Shown: positions 24,787 to 34,170, counted from the stretch's first letter. The stretch is DNA of 64,000 bases from Parvularcula sp. (GCA_002704915.1 PAIP01000007.1:1-64000), one strand, 5' to 3'. A program made the numbers and translations. The notes: generated by a model from the letters alone, not told the origin.

Positions 24787-25578
24787 TTACTTCTCACATG
24801 GATGTGAATGATTTAGCGGCCCATGTCCGCCGCCATATCCCGGCGCCGTGGCAATCGCCTTATGCACATAGTCGACGGCGCGCTTCACAGCCGTTTGCAG
24901 CGCGAGCCCCTGCGCAAGACCCGTCGCAATCGCCGACGCCAGCGTGCAGCCGGTGCCATGGGTCGACGTCGTGTCGATGCGCGGATTGGAAAAAATGCGC
25001 GCGCCTTCTGCGGAAACAAGCGCGTCTTCGACCGTGTCGCCGCTCAGATGCCCGCCTTTCACAAGCGCCGCCTTTGTCCCGAGCCCGACCAGCGCCTCGC
25101 CCGCCGCGATCATGGCGTCACGGGTGTTGACCGCCATCCCCGTCAGCGCCGCAGCTTCATCCGTGTTCGGCGTGAGGACTACGGTAAGAGGCGCGAGCCT
25201 TTCCGTAATAAACGCGGCGACGCCGTCTTTCGACAGCGCGTCGCCGCTGGTGGCGATTAGCACGGGATCAAGAACGACGGGAATGCGCGGATGTTTCCGA
25301 AGCGCGGCTTCGATGACGGCCGCTGTCTCCACATCGCCGATCATCCCGATCTTGATAGCGTCGGCGCCGATGTCCGACATCACTGCTTCGATCTGCGCGG
25401 CGATGACATCCGGCGCGACCGGATGCACGGCCGTCACGCCCTTCGTGTTCTGCACGGTGAGCGCGGTGATCGCCGTCGCCGCATAGCCGCCAAGCGCCGT
25501 CACCGTCTTGATGTCGGCCTGGATGCCGGCCCCGCCTGACGGATCGGACCCGGCGATGATCAAGACACGTCCTTTCAA
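24787..25578 (-). CDS. thiD: Hydroxymethylpyrimidine/phosphomethylpyrimidine kinase
   Basis: About 263 residues from a TTG at 25578 (AGGA 6 bases upstream), which gives the usual ThiD length; an ATG at 25632 would add 18 residues and the frame runs on to 25791. The enzyme phosphorylates HMP and HMP-P to HMP-PP for thiamine synthesis. Ribokinase-like motifs are intact: VLIIAGSDPSGGAGIQADIKT at the start, KIGMIGD, LDPVLIATSGDAL, LTPNTDEAAALTG and the catalytic DTTSTHGTGCTLASAIA. It uses the HMP-P made by ThiC at 4.9-6.7 kb. No TPP aptamer is seen in front of it, so it appears outside riboswitch control. Confidence 0.95.
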   Translation of the reverse strand: MKGRVLIIAGSDPSGGAGIQADIKTVTALGGYAATAITALTVQNTKGVTAVHPVAPDVIAAQIEAVMSDIGADAIKIGMIGDVETAAVIEAALRKHPRIPVVLDPVLIATSGDALSKDGVAAFITERLAPLTVVLTPNTDEAAALTGMAVNTRDAMIAAGEALVGLGTKAALVKGGHLSGDTVEDALVSAEGARIFSNPRIDTTSTHGTGCTLASAIATGLAQGLALQTAVKRAVDYVHKAIATAPGYGGGHGPLNHSHPCEK

Positions 25579-25609
25579 CTCATTCCTCGCTTTCGCCTTA
25601 ACTTTTTCT

Positions 25610-25705
25610 GACCTGCATAAGGCTTCGCCCATGCAGGTCAAATATCCTCGCTTCGCTGCGGACGGGCGGTCGCCCTTGCCGGTCGTCAATGAGATGAACT
25701 CATTG
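25610..25705. repeat. Inverted repeats in the thiD upstream region
   Basis: Perfect 9-bp arms GACCTGCAT / ATGCAGGTC (25610-25639, 12-base loop) and 7-bp arms CAATGAG / CTCATTG (25687-25705). These lie between thiD and a small plus-strand membrane gene. They look like members of the dispersed palindrome background rather than a riboswitch. Confidence 0.6.
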
Positions 25706-25803
25706 CCGCCCGGTTTGTCACGCGAACGCCCCATGCTTTTCAAACATGCGCCGGAATTGCGCAATATCGCCCGCTTCCGGGATGGGCGCATTTTCGGAGA
25801 GAG

Positions 25804-26010
25804 ATGAATTTCATGACCAACAGCCTACTCTGGACGGGGCTTTTATGCTGCCTCGGGGCCCTTTTGCTGCAACTCTTTCCGGGCCTCGCCTTCCGTATCG
25901 GCGCGGAGCCCGCGGCCGCGTGGCTGGTCTTCGGCTTCGGGGTCTTTTTGATGATCCTCGCGGCCATGCTCGCTTCTGGCGGACGCCCGAGTCCCCGTAA
26001 AACCGATTGA
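25804..26010 (+). CDS. Small two-helix membrane protein
   Basis: 68 residues starting at an ATG preceded by CGGAGAGAG. Two hydrophobic segments (LLWTGLLCCLGALLLQLFP and WLVFGFGVFLMILAAMLA) with a short loop and a charged C-terminus (GGRPSPRKTD). No family recognised. Divergent from thiD, 179 bases before the glyoxalase-like gene. The good ribosome-binding site and clean helices favour a real gene. Confidence 0.55.
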   Translation: MNFMTNSLLWTGLLCCLGALLLQLFPGLAFRIGAEPAAAWLVFGFGVFLMILAAMLASGGRPSPRKTD

Positions 26011-26188
26011 CAGACGCCGCATCGCAGGCGTATGGCGGCGTCCGGGTGAAGGCCCCCGCCGCTCGCAAGCGATATGCTTTGGTGAAGTCCTTCGATAAAC
26101 GCTCTGGTCAGCCCTGTTTTCAGCATGCGGACCGATGGCAATGCGAGCCCCATCAGATGAACCCGCATGGCGAAAGACGAGGTCTGCC

Positions 26189-26626
26189 ATGACTACCCCT
26201 CCCTTGCCGTCGCTTGACGGATTAAAGCAACAGGCCAAGCGCCTGCGCGCCGGTCTCGATGAAGACGGCGATTTCCTCACCCACAGCGAAAGCCTGGAGC
26301 TCATCGCGAAACAATACGGGTTTCGAGACTGGAACACGTTGCATGCAGCGGTCGGCAACCGGCCGCCAGTCAAACGTTTTCAACTGGGCTCCCGCGTCAA
26401 AGGCCGTTATCTCGGTCAGGCGTTCACCGGAGAAATCATTGCGATCCGGTCAATGCCGCCGGATCATTTGCGCATTGTCCTGCAATTCGACGAACCGGTG
26501 GATGTCGTCACGTTCGAGAGCTTTTCCGCTTATCGCAGCCGCATATCGGCGGTGATTAACCCGGAAGGCGTGACGGTCGAAAAAACGTCTGACGGCCAGC
26601 CGCAGCTTGTGATGGAGACGTTGTGA
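26189..26626 (+). CDS. Glyoxalase-superfamily-related protein with N-terminal LKxQAKRLR domain
   Basis: 145 residues from the ATG at 26189 (the open frame begins at 26135, but the family sequence begins here). The N-terminal 50 residues SLDGLKQQAKRLRAGL...LTHSESLELIAKQYGFRDWNTLHAA form a helical module often found on small proteins annotated as glyoxalase-superfamily or toxin-antitoxin-adjacent. The C-terminal part is strand-rich (VKGRYLGQAFTGEIIAI, DHLRIVLQFDEPVDVV) and unrecognised. Convergent with the HxlR regulator. Confidence 0.65.
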   Translation: MTTPPLPSLDGLKQQAKRLRAGLDEDGDFLTHSESLELIAKQYGFRDWNTLHAAVGNRPPVKRFQLGSRVKGRYLGQAFTGEIIAIRSMPPDHLRIVLQFDEPVDVVTFESFSAYRSRISAVINPEGVTVEKTSDGQPQLVMETL

Positions 26627-26638
26627 TGCGGTTTCGTT

Positions 26639-27109
26639 TCAGGACGCTTTTCTGAATTGCGCTTCGGCAAGCGAGGTCGTCGAGCCCGTATTGTCCACAA
26701 GACCGAGCTGCAAGGGCTGGCCCGTGCGGCGGCTGACAATCGCCGCCGCCTGCGCCTCCGCCAGGATGTGCTTTTGCCCCCATTGCATCAGTGCCATCAG
26801 CGGCAAAGCGAGATCGACGCCTTTCGAGGTGAGCACATATTGGTGCCGCGTGCGCTGGCCCGCCTGCTTGTAGGCGCGCCGGCGCAACACGCCGCCTTCG
26901 ACGAGCTTTTTCAGCCGGTTCGACAGCACCGTGCGCGGCATGCCGAGCGTCGTCTGCAACTCGTCAAAGCGCGTGACGCCGTAAAGCGCCGAGCGGACGA
27001 TCAGCAAGGTCCAGCGGTCGCCGACAAGCTCGATCGCCGCGGCCAGGCCGCACGCTTCGAGCGGCGGCGCGCCGTCCTTGGCCTCGGGTTTGTCATGGGT
27101 GAACGCCAT
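26639..27109 (-). CDS. HxlR-family transcriptional regulator
   Basis: 156 residues from the ATG at 27109. Winged-helix HxlR signatures: a near-N-terminal Cys (EACGLAAAIELVGDRWTLLIVR), then TRFDELQTTLGMPRTVLSNRLKKLVEGGVL for the recognition helix and RTRHQYVLTSKGVDL for the wing. Family members often sense electrophiles or redox state through that Cys. The regulated gene is unclear: its stop is 12 bases from the convergent glyoxalase-like gene and its upstream neighbour is divergent. The frame extends to 27259, but no family sequence lies there. Confidence 0.9.
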   Translation of the reverse strand: MAFTHDKPEAKDGAPPLEACGLAAAIELVGDRWTLLIVRSALYGVTRFDELQTTLGMPRTVLSNRLKKLVEGGVLRRRAYKQAGQRTRHQYVLTSKGVDLALPLMALMQWGQKHILAEAQAAAIVSRRTGQPLQLGLVDNTGSTTSLAEAQFRKAS

Positions 27110-27327
27110 GGGGCGAATCGTTAAAACGATTTGCGGGATGAGCGCAATCGCGCCCGCAAGACGAAACGCCGTCCGGATCGCCCGGCCTCTCACAGGGATG
27201 TGTCCCGTTTGGGCGCTTTGGGGAGAATGTGGCGCGTTTTCGGCGGAAAATCGCGCCATTCTCGCCCCATTCCGCCGTCATTTTGAACGCCATCGACATC
27301 CGGCTGGGGCAAGCACGGAGAGCGACG

Positions 27328-27849
27328 ATGAAACGACTTATGAAACCCGTGATCGCAGGCGCGCTCGCCCTGGCGGCGCTCGGCGCGGGCGCGGCATTCG
27401 CGAAGCCCGCCTACTGCAGTCACGACCACGACCACCGCAGCCACGCCGCGGACTATTACGATTATTATGCCCCGGACAGATATTACCGGGCAGGCGCCTA
27501 TCGCGGGTCGGCGCGTGACTCAGGTCTAAGCATTTCTGTCCGACTCGGCGATCATGACCGCTATGACCGTTATGATCAGCGGGACCGCTATCGCAGCCGT
27601 CATGATTATGGCCGGCGCAATGGCTATCGCGGCCGCGAGGGACGCATTGTCAATCGCGAGGTCTATGACACGCGCTATCGCGCGCGCATCGTTTTGACCG
27701 AAGAAATCGTGCGCACGCGCCACGGTCCGCGTCTTGTCTGCACTGTCGACGCCCGCGGCCCCGATGCGCGTTACGTACCGAACAAGCGACTGCGCAGAAT
27801 TGCGCGCCGCGAATGTTCGCGCCGGGCGAAGGTGCGTATCATCACCTGA
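27328..27849 (+). CDS. Secreted Tyr/Arg/Asp-rich basic protein
   Basis: 173 residues from the ATG at 27328 with CGGAGAG in front. Signal peptide ALALAALGAGAAFAKPA, then a His/Asp/Tyr-rich stretch (HDHDHRSHAADYYDYYAP), then repeated DRY/YDRYD units followed by an Arg-rich domain with two Cys (RLVCTVDARG and RRECSRRAK). The high charge and tyrosine content suggest an envelope or extracellular binding protein. No family recognised; the pattern resembles alphaproteobacterial proteins known only as hypotheticals. Divergent from the HxlR regulator. Confidence 0.75.
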   Translation: MKRLMKPVIAGALALAALGAGAAFAKPAYCSHDHDHRSHAADYYDYYAPDRYYRAGAYRGSARDSGLSISVRLGDHDRYDRYDQRDRYRSRHDYGRRNGYRGREGRIVNREVYDTRYRARIVLTEEIVRTRHGPRLVCTVDARGPDARYVPNKRLRRIARRECSRRAKVRIIT

Positions 27850-27936
27850 CCTGTTGCGATTATTCAGTCCATCGCGTTTTCATAAACGCGAACCGGAAGC
27901 TGCTTCGCATTGAAAATGCTTAGGTAGCGTAAACGG

Positions 27937-27971
27937 AACCCGCCGGCATGCGTATCTTGCCGGCGGGTTTT
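27937..27971. terminator. Bidirectional terminator between the secreted gene and tetR
   Basis: Perfect 11-bp stem AACCCGCCGGC / GCCGGCGGGTT followed by TTA on plus and by CCG on minus. It directly abuts the TAA stop of the TetR gene at 27970 and lies 88 bases past the plus-strand gene. Confidence 0.6.
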
Positions 27972-28539
27972 ATATTGCCTTGATCGCAGCAGACGCCGCC
28001 GATTTAATGACGCGCAAAGGCGCATCCGCCTTGGTCAGAATCCTGAGGCCCAGATAAGAGGCGAGCAACGCGGCGGCACGATCTTCGCGAGCCTTTCGAT
28101 CCCGGTCATAGGGCGGTGACGCGGCAAGCGCCTTGCGGAAGATTTTCTCCAGCCGCTGCATGGCCGCGCTCACCGCAGCCGTCGCTTCATCGTCCTCCTG
28201 TCCCTGATCCGCAGCAGCGTTGCAGAGAAAACAGCCGCGCCGGTCCCCTTGCGCGGCAAGCGCGATGACGCCGCCAAAGAGCGTTTCGAACCGCGACCGC
28301 GCCGTCCCCGCCCCCGCGAGGACCTCCTCCGCCTTGGCGAATTCATTCGCCTCGTAGCGCTCAAGCGCGGCGAGATACATCGCCCGTTTGTCGGGGAAGA
28401 TGCGGTAAAGGCTTTGTTTATTGAGCCCGGTCGCCGCCTCGATGTCCTGCATCGAAGCGCCCTCATAGCCCTGCCGCCAGAAGACGCTCATCACGCCGTC
28501 AAGCGCATCGCCGATTTCAAATTCCCGCAATCGCGCCAT
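27970..28539 (-). CDS. TetR-family transcriptional regulator
   Basis: 189 residues. The N-terminal helix-turn-helix is clear: ALDGVMSVFWRQGYEGASMQDIEAATGLNKQSLYRIFPDKRAMY, with GLNKQSLYRIF as recognition helix. The C-terminal ligand domain contains CFLCNAAADQG, seen in regulators of the AcrR/NemR-like group, where Cys can be redox- or electrophile-sensing. It is divergent from a carboxymuconolactone-decarboxylase/AhpD-like gene, and an inverted repeat overlapping a promoter lies between them, so repression of that gene is the natural inference. Confidence 0.9.
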   Translation of the reverse strand: MARLREFEIGDALDGVMSVFWRQGYEGASMQDIEAATGLNKQSLYRIFPDKRAMYLAALERYEANEFAKAEEVLAGAGTARSRFETLFGGVIALAAQGDRRGCFLCNAAADQGQEDDEATAAVSAAMQRLEKIFRKALAASPPYDRDRKAREDRAAALLASYLGLRILTKADAPLRVIKSAASAAIKAI

Positions 28540-28584
28540 AAAAGCCTCTCACGCTATCGTTACCGATCGATCCGAAATGAATAG

Positions 28585-28612
28585 TTGACCATTCGGTCCG
28601 CAATTACATATG
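28585..28612 (+). promoter_or_regulatory. Promoter and TetR-type operator for the AhpD-like gene
   Basis: TTGACC (28585-28590) and CATATG (28607-28612) with a 16-base spacer form a plausible sigma-70 promoter. GACC-ATTC-GGTC (28587-28598) is an inverted repeat overlapping the -35 box, a common position for a TetR operator. Confidence 0.4.
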
Positions 28613-28693
28613 AAGCATCGCAGCAGGGCGCAAGAGACCCCGCCGCCAACCAAACACTCGATCAAAACACCCTACGGGAAAAGGAGAACTACC

Positions 28694-29236
28694 ATGAGCC
28701 GTCTTACGCAACTTTCCGACAATGAAGCCTCCGCAGAAGCCGCGGCCCTTTTCGGCGCGATCAAATCGAAACTGGGCGTGGTGCCCAATCTTTACCGTGT
28801 CATCGGCAACGCTCCGGCTGTGCTTTCCGCCGCGCTCGGCTTTAACGAGGCCCTCGGCAAAGGCTCCTTCGACCAGAAAACACGGGAAGCAATCGCGCTG
28901 ACCGTCGCCGGCGAAAACGCCTGTGATTATTGCGCCTCGGCGCACTCGGCGATTTCACGCAATCTCAAAGTCGACGAGGCCGAAATCACCGCGCGGCTTC
29001 ACGGCAAATCCGCCGATCCGAAGCTGAACGCCATTCTGGGTTTCGCGTCGGCCGTCGTTGAAAAGCGCGGGAAGGTTTCGGACGACGATCTCAAAACCGC
29101 GAAGAACGCCGGCCTTTCCGAAGGCGAGATCGTCGAAACTGTCGGCGTTGTCGTTGCGAATATCCTGACCAATTACATCAATCATGTCGCCGACACCGAC
29201 ATTGATTTTCCTGTGGTGCGCACCCAAGCCGCCTAG
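28694..29236 (+). CDS. Carboxymuconolactone decarboxylase / AhpD-like protein
   Basis: 180 residues from the ATG at 28694, preceded by AAAGGAGAA. The AhpD-type active site is present: REAIALTVAGENACDYCASAHSA, with Cys-x2-Cys and the downstream His used in alkylhydroperoxidase chemistry. Uncharacterised members are often called peroxidase-related. The start MSRLTQLS fits the family; the upstream frame extension to 28610 has no family sequence. The gene is probably induced when the divergent TetR regulator releases the operator, consistent with a peroxide or electrophile response, and ends in a strong terminator. Confidence 0.88.
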   Translation: MSRLTQLSDNEASAEAAALFGAIKSKLGVVPNLYRVIGNAPAVLSAALGFNEALGKGSFDQKTREAIALTVAGENACDYCASAHSAISRNLKVDEAEITARLHGKSADPKLNAILGFASAVVEKRGKVSDDDLKTAKNAGLSEGEIVETVGVVVANILTNYINHVADTDIDFPVVRTQAA

Positions 29237-29258
29237 CGGTTCTCCCGGCGCAACACAG

Positions 29259-29302
29259 AAACGGCCGGACGCCGCCCCCGCGCCCGGCCGTTTTTCTTTT
29301 TT
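29259..29302 (+). terminator. Terminator of the AhpD-like gene
   Basis: 10-bp arms AAACGGCCGG / CCGGCCGTTT followed by TTCTTTTTT. It lies 22 bases past the stop codon and 10 bases from the convergent glmM stop. Confidence 0.75.
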
Positions 29303-29311
29303 GAAACCGGA

Positions 29312-30661
29312 TCAGGCCGCCGCTTCGACCGCCGCGCAGATATCGTCGACGACAGTTTTGACGAGCGTGGCGTTCTCGCCCTCGCCCATGACGCGGATCA
29401 ACGGTTCGGTGCCGGATTTGCGGATGACCAGGCGGCCGGATTTGCCGAGTTTGTCCTCGCCAGCCTTGATGGCCTTTTTGACCGCGTCGGCGTCCAGCGG
29501 ATCGCCGCCAGTATAGCGGACATTCTTCAAAAGCTGCGGGAACGGCGTGAAACAGCGGCAGATATCGCTGACCTTGCGACCTTCTGCGGCGACCACCGCA
29601 AGCACCTGAAGGGCTGTCACAAGGCCGTCGCCCGTGGTGCCGTAATCGGACAGCACAACATGGCCCGACGGCTCGCCGCCCACATTGATGCCTTTGGCGC
29701 GCATTTCCTCAACCACGTAACGGTCGCCAACCTTGGTGCGCTGAAGCGCCAGGCCCTCGCCGCTCAAAAATTTTTCAAGACCCAGATTCGACATCACCGT
29801 GGAGACGACGCCGCCGCCTTTCAAGGCGCCGGTCTTTTTCCAGGCGCGGGCGATGAGCGCGAGTATCTGGTCGCCATCGATGATCTCGCCCTTTTCATCG
29901 CAGATGATGACGCGGTCCGCATCGCCGTCTAGGGCGATGCCGATATCGGCGCGATATTCAAGCACCGCTTTTTGCATCTTTTCCGGCGCCGTCGAGCCGA
30001 CTTCGTTATTGATATTGAAACCGTTGGGCTCAACCCCAATAGGTTTCACTTCCGCGCCCAGCTCCCACAAGACAGTGGGCGCGACCTTGTAACCGGCGCC
30101 ATTGGCGCAATCGATCACGACGCGCACGCCATCCAATGACTGACGGCGCGGGAACGCGGCCTTGGCGAATTCGATGTAACGCGCGCCGGCGTCGTCAATG
30201 CGTTTCACGCGGCCAAGATCGGCGGGGGCGGCGCGTCCCGCCTCCGGGCCCTCGCGCATCAGCCGTTCGATCTCGATTTCCGTTTCATCGGAGAGCTTGA
30301 ACCCGTCCGGACCGAAAAACTTCACGCCATTGTCGTGATAAGGATTATGCGACGCTGAAATCATCACGCCGAGATCGGCGCGCAAGCTTCGCGTCAGCAT
30401 CGCCATGGCCGGCGTCGGCAGCGGTCCCAAGAGAAACACATCCATGCCCGAGGCCGCGAAACCCGCCGTCAGCGCCGGCTCAATCATATAGCCCGACAGG
30501 CGCGTATCCTTGCCGATCACCACACGGTGGCGATGCGCGCCGTTCTTGAAGACGCGGCCTACGGCCATGCCCAGCGCCAGCATGCTTTCCGGCGTCATCG
30601 CGCCTGCATTGGCGAGGCCGCGCACGCCGTCCGTTCCAAAAATTTCCCGCTTGCCCGTCAT
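29312..30661 (-). CDS. glmM: Phosphoglucosamine mutase
   Basis: 449 residues, standard. It converts glucosamine-6-phosphate to glucosamine-1-phosphate on the way to UDP-GlcNAc for peptidoglycan and lipopolysaccharide. The first motif [11 protein letters not shown], the phosphoserine loop [18 protein letters not shown], the metal loop [14 protein letters not shown], the sugar-binding [20 protein letters not shown] and the C-terminal [13 protein letters not shown]-type phosphate-binding loop are all present. In many alphaproteobacteria glmM follows folP and ftsH; here folP is 1.7 kb away, separated by an opposing membrane gene. Confidence 0.97.
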   Translation of the reverse strand: MTGKREIFGTDGVRGLANAGAMTPESMLALGMAVGRVFKNGAHRHRVVIGKDTRLSGYMIEPALTAGFAASGMDVFLLGPLPTPAMAMLTRSLRADLGVMISASHNPYHDNGVKFFGPDGFKLSDETEIEIERLMREGPEAGRAAPADLGRVKRIDDAGARYIEFAKAAFPRRQSLDGVRVVIDCANGAGYKVAPTVLWELGAEVKPIGVEPNGFNINNEVGSTAPEKMQKAVLEYRADIGIALDGDADRVIICDEKGEIIDGDQILALIARAWKKTGALKGGGVVSTVMSNLGLEKFLSGEGLALQRTKVGDRYVVEEMRAKGINVGGEPSGHVVLSDYGTTGDGLVTALQVLAVVAAEGRKVSDICRCFTPFPQLLKNVRYTGGDPLDADAVKKAIKAGEDKLGKSGRLVIRKSGTEPLIRVMGEGENATLVKTVVDDICAAVEAAA

Positions 30662-30807
30662 CTGGTCATCGCCCCCGCATGGGCCGCCGCTCCTTTACGC
30701 TTGCTTAAACCTTAACACATCGCGCCTTCCAAGCTCTTAATATATTGGCATGATTTCACCGGCTAGGCTGCGCCGGGTCCATAAGGCTAGAGAATCCGGA
30801 CGAAATC

Positions 30808-32328
30808 ATGACCATTTCCGCCCAGACGCCGACGCCCAGCGCGCCCGCAATCGCGGTTAGTCTTAACGGCGCCGCTTTCTGGGGCGTCATCGCGGGTTTG
30901 GCGGCCCTTTCGCTTTCCCTGCGCCAGAGCGGCCTGACCCCCGATGTGAGCTGGCTTCTCGACATGTGCCAGCGCATGCTGAACGGCGAAAAGGCCTATG
31001 TGGACATTGTGGACACAGCCCCGCCCGTGGCCGTTTTCTTATACATGCCGGGTGCGGTCATTACGCAGGCGACAGGCCTCGGCGGCGGCTTCGCCGTTTA
31101 CGCCACCGCCTATGCGGCCATTCTCATGGCGCTTTATGTCAGCGACCGGATCTTGCCGGATGCAATTGCTGACGCCGGTCCGAGCCGCCTTCTCGTTATT
31201 ACGCCCGCGGCTTTCATTCTTTTTTTCCTGTGCAATGACGCCTTCGCCCAGCGCGAACATCTCGCGGCCGCCTTCGCCTTGCCGGCGGCTTGCGTTTTTA
31301 TCCGTCATGCCGAAAGCGGAAGCTGGCCGCCGCTCAGCCAGCGCATGATCGCCGCCATCCTTGCCGGGCTCGCCGCCGCGATCAAACCGCCCTTGTTCAT
31401 GGCGCCGGGCGTTGCGCTCGCGCTTTACTATCTGTGGCGAGAGCGCAATGTTGTCTTTCTGTGGCGCAGCGGCCTTATCATTGCGGGCGCCGTCTTCGTT
31501 ACGCTGACAGCGTGCTCGCTCATGGCCTATCCGGCCTATCTCGAAAGCATGGGCAAGGTCATGCGCGATATTTACGTACCCACCCGCAGCATCGTCTTGA
31601 TCGGACTCACATCCAAAGAATTCATCGCCGTTGCAGCGTCGTTTTTTATCGCGCTGGCTGCAGGCGGCAGGCAACGCCCGACGCCTGCAACGAGCATCTT
31701 TTGCGTCATGAGCGCCGCGTATGTGAGCGTATATTTTCTTCAGGGAAAATTTTTTCCATACCAGCTTTATCCGGCATCCCTGTTCAGCGGGCTTGCTCTG
31801 GTGACCGCAGCGGCTCGCCTTTTGCGCGAAGACTCTGGCGCGGCGGGCGCACTCCGCAAACCCCTATCTATCGCTTTCGCGCTCATGATCCTTGCCCTGG
31901 CATGGCTGACTTACGCCGCCTATGACGACCGCCGCCCGCGCATGACCGATCTCGGCTGGGCTGAAGCGCTGGACCGTCCGACCGCGCTCGCCATTTCCAA
32001 TTATATTTCAGTGCCGTTCCCTCTCGCGCAGGAAATCGGCGCTGTCTGGAAGGACCGCAGCCACAGCCAGTGGATCGTGCTCTATGCCGGCGCCGGGCTG
32101 GAGAAAGAAGGGCTCTCCGCCGAACAAAAAGCATTGTTTCAATCCTATTATGACGGTGAGATCGATCGCCTCGCGGCGCGCATTGGCGAGCGACAGCCTG
32201 ACATCATCATTCGCAGCCTTGTCGATAAAAACTTATACGCTGAACTGTTGAACAGGAATCCGCATCTGCTCGACGCCTATGAGCCCATTGCAGAAGAAGG
32301 CGTGATCCAGATTCTCAAACGCCGGTAA
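30808..32328 (+). CDS. Multi-pass membrane protein, glycosyltransferase-39-like topology
   Basis: 506 residues with roughly ten hydrophobic helices and a C-terminal soluble tail of about 120 residues. The first loop after helix 1 carries DVSWLLDMCQRMLNGEKAYVDIVDTAPPVAVFLYMPGAV, an acidic loop of the kind found in GT-C type glycosyltransferases and related mannosyltransferase-like proteins. It may transfer a lipid-linked sugar or modify lipid A; the assignment rests on topology and the acidic loop only. Single plus-strand gene between glmM and folP. Confidence 0.7.
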   Translation: MTISAQTPTPSAPAIAVSLNGAAFWGVIAGLAALSLSLRQSGLTPDVSWLLDMCQRMLNGEKAYVDIVDTAPPVAVFLYMPGAVITQATGLGGGFAVYATAYAAILMALYVSDRILPDAIADAGPSRLLVITPAAFILFFLCNDAFAQREHLAAAFALPAACVFIRHAESGSWPPLSQRMIAAILAGLAAAIKPPLFMAPGVALALYYLWRERNVVFLWRSGLIIAGAVFVTLTACSLMAYPAYLESMGKVMRDIYVPTRSIVLIGLTSKEFIAVAASFFIALAAGGRQRPTPATSIFCVMSAAYVSVYFLQGKFFPYQLYPASLFSGLALVTAAARLLREDSGAAGALRKPLSIAFALMILALAWLTYAAYDDRRPRMTDLGWAEALDRPTALAISNYISVPFPLAQEIGAVWKDRSHSQWIVLYAGAGLEKEGLSAEQKALFQSYYDGEIDRLAARIGERQPDIIIRSLVDKNLYAELLNRNPHLLDAYEPIAEEGVIQILKRR

Positions 32329-32364
32329 CGCCGCAAAGGCGCATCGGCGCCGCTAGAGGCAAAA

Positions 32365-33180
32365 TTACTGCCGGCCCTCTATGGCCGAAAAAACGCCAAG
32401 CGCCTGCCGCGTCTCGGCGACGTCATGAACGCGGAAAATCGAGGCGCCGCGCACATATCCCGCCAGCACCGCCGCGATGGAGCCGCCGAGCCGGTCTGAC
32501 GCCGGTCCGTCGCGGTCGAGGGCCGCGATAAAGCGTTTGCGCGAGGCGCCGAGCAGCACAGGCCGTCCGAATTCCCCAAAGCGATCGAGATGGGCGAGCA
32601 AGTCGAGATTGTGTTCGAGCGTCTTGCCGAAGCCGATGCCGGGATCGAGGATCAACCGCTCCTCGCCGACGCCCGCCTTCACGCAGGCCTCTATGCGTGT
32701 CGCGAGATAGGCATAGACGTCCTCTACCACATCGTCATAGCACGGATCTTTCTGCATGGTCTTCGGGTCGCCTTGCGCATGCATCAGGACGATGTCGCAT
32801 TTGAGCGACGCCGCGGCGTCAAGGCTCTCCGGCGAGAAGGTAAGCGCGGTGACATCGTTCCAGATGGCGGCGCCCGCGGCGACCGCCGCCCGCGCCACGT
32901 CGGGCTTTCGCGTGTCGATTGAAATCGCGGCCTTGCAGCCCTTTTGCCGGATGCCTTCTATGACGGGCAGCGTGCGCGCCAGCTCCATTTCAAGGGGAAC
33001 ATCCTCGGCGCCGGGCCGTGTGGATTCGCCCCCGATATCGAGAATAGCCGCGCCGTCCTCGGCGAGTTTCAGCCCGTGGGCAACGGCCGTCGCTGGGTCG
33101 AGATATCGCCCGCCGTCGGAAAAGGAATCAGGCGTTGTATTGACGACGCCCATGATGCGCCATTCCGCTTTAGCCTTCAT
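32365..33180 (-). CDS. folP: Dihydropteroate synthase
   Basis: About 271 residues from the ATG at 33180 with GGAAGGA ahead; a second ATG at 33192 is in frame. The enzyme joins para-aminobenzoate to pterin pyrophosphate in folate synthesis. Motifs are complete: GVVNTTPDSFSDGG, DIGGESTRPGAEDV, SIDTRKPDVA, WNDVTAL, DPGIGFGKTLEHN, LLGASRKRFI and a C-terminal VHDVAETRQALGVF. No antibiotic-resistance insertions are visible. Convergent with the plus-strand membrane gene and divergent from the AraC regulator. Confidence 0.96.
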   Translation of the reverse strand: MKAKAEWRIMGVVNTTPDSFSDGGRYLDPATAVAHGLKLAEDGAAILDIGGESTRPGAEDVPLEMELARTLPVIEGIRQKGCKAAISIDTRKPDVARAAVAAGAAIWNDVTALTFSPESLDAAASLKCDIVLMHAQGDPKTMQKDPCYDDVVEDVYAYLATRIEACVKAGVGEERLILDPGIGFGKTLEHNLDLLAHLDRFGEFGRPVLLGASRKRFIAALDRDGPASDRLGGSIAAVLAGYVRGASIFRVHDVAETRQALGVFSAIEGRQ

Positions 33181-33262
33181 GAATCCTTCCATCTGTCGCG
33201 CCGCGCCCTCACTTCGGCGCGAGACGCCTGCCGTTTTATGGGCTTTCGTCTAAACTTGCGCA

Positions 33263-34087
33263 ATGGCGGGTCATGCAACCACCTTTGTCGCTGAAGCGCC
33301 GGATCACGCTCTGGGACAATATCAGGCCTGGCGCGCGATGAACGGCGCGCAGACCGCGCTGGATCTCGCCTGGATCAGCATCGCCCATAGCGAAACGCCC
33401 GCCGCCCATCGGCTCCTGCCTCATGGCGAGCCCAGCATCGCGGTTTTGCGCCGGCGCGATAAGGCCGGCGATGTGGCGGCGCTCGATCTTGTAGTCTGCG
33501 GCCCCTACTATCAAGGAAAGCACTACAGGCCATCGCCCAACGAGGAGTTGATCGCATGGCGCGTCAAGCCGGAGCATGCGGCCATCCTCTTTGGCGTCGC
33601 GCCACGCGATTATGGCGCTCACCCGCATGTGGCGGCGCCGGAGCGCTTAAAAGCAGCGTGTCAAAAAACGCTCGTCCTCAGCGAGCACGGATCCGGCGCC
33701 GATATTCTCGCATCGCTTCACGATGATCTGATGTGTTTTGCGCAAAGTGCAAAAACCAAAGCGGGACCGGAGATGATTGCGGCGCAGTGGCTGCGCGACA
33801 GCGAAGGGCGATTGCGCTTGCGCGACATCGCCGCCCGGCTAGAAGTGAGCGAACGCAATCTACGCCGCCGCTTCGCCGATCATGTGGGCTGTTCCCCGAA
33901 AACCTATGCGCGGCATCTGCAGATTACGGCGGCGGCGCTGGCGGCGGAAAAAACCGCCGCCCCCGACTGGGCGGAAGTCGCCGCGGGCGCGGGGTTCCAC
34001 GATCAGGCGCATATGATCAACGCTTTCCAGTCCGCCATCAGCTTGACGCCGAAGGCGTTTCACGCAGAACGCCGCGGGCTTTTGTAA
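33263..34087 (+). CDS. AraC-family transcriptional regulator
   Basis: 274 residues. The C-terminal 90 residues form the double helix-turn-helix domain: LRLRDIAARLEVSERNLRRRFADHVGCSPKTYARHLQI followed by WAEVAAGAGFHDQAHMINAFQSAISLTPKAF. The N-terminal part (PSIAVLRRRD, LVVCGPYYQGKHYRPSPNEELIAWRVKP) resembles the ligand-sensing domain that precedes such helices in AraC-like regulators. The neighbouring secreted gene 83 bases downstream on the same strand is a possible target. Confidence 0.88.
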   Translation: MAGHATTFVAEAPDHALGQYQAWRAMNGAQTALDLAWISIAHSETPAAHRLLPHGEPSIAVLRRRDKAGDVAALDLVVCGPYYQGKHYRPSPNEELIAWRVKPEHAAILFGVAPRDYGAHPHVAAPERLKAACQKTLVLSEHGSGADILASLHDDLMCFAQSAKTKAGPEMIAAQWLRDSEGRLRLRDIAARLEVSERNLRRRFADHVGCSPKTYARHLQITAAALAAEKTAAPDWAEVAAGAGFHDQAHMINAFQSAISLTPKAFHAERRGLL

Positions 34088-34170
34088 ACCGCCCGTTCTG
34101 TCCGCTTTTTGCAATACATCCGGCCCTGCTGCGCCCCATGCTCCGTTTCATTTCAAGATCGGAGCTTTCC

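Noticed and set aside
33733-34170. Upstream extension of the secreted jelly-roll protein
   Set aside because: It overlaps the AraC regulator out of frame; a signal peptide begins cleanly at the ATG at 34171 with a ribosome-binding site.
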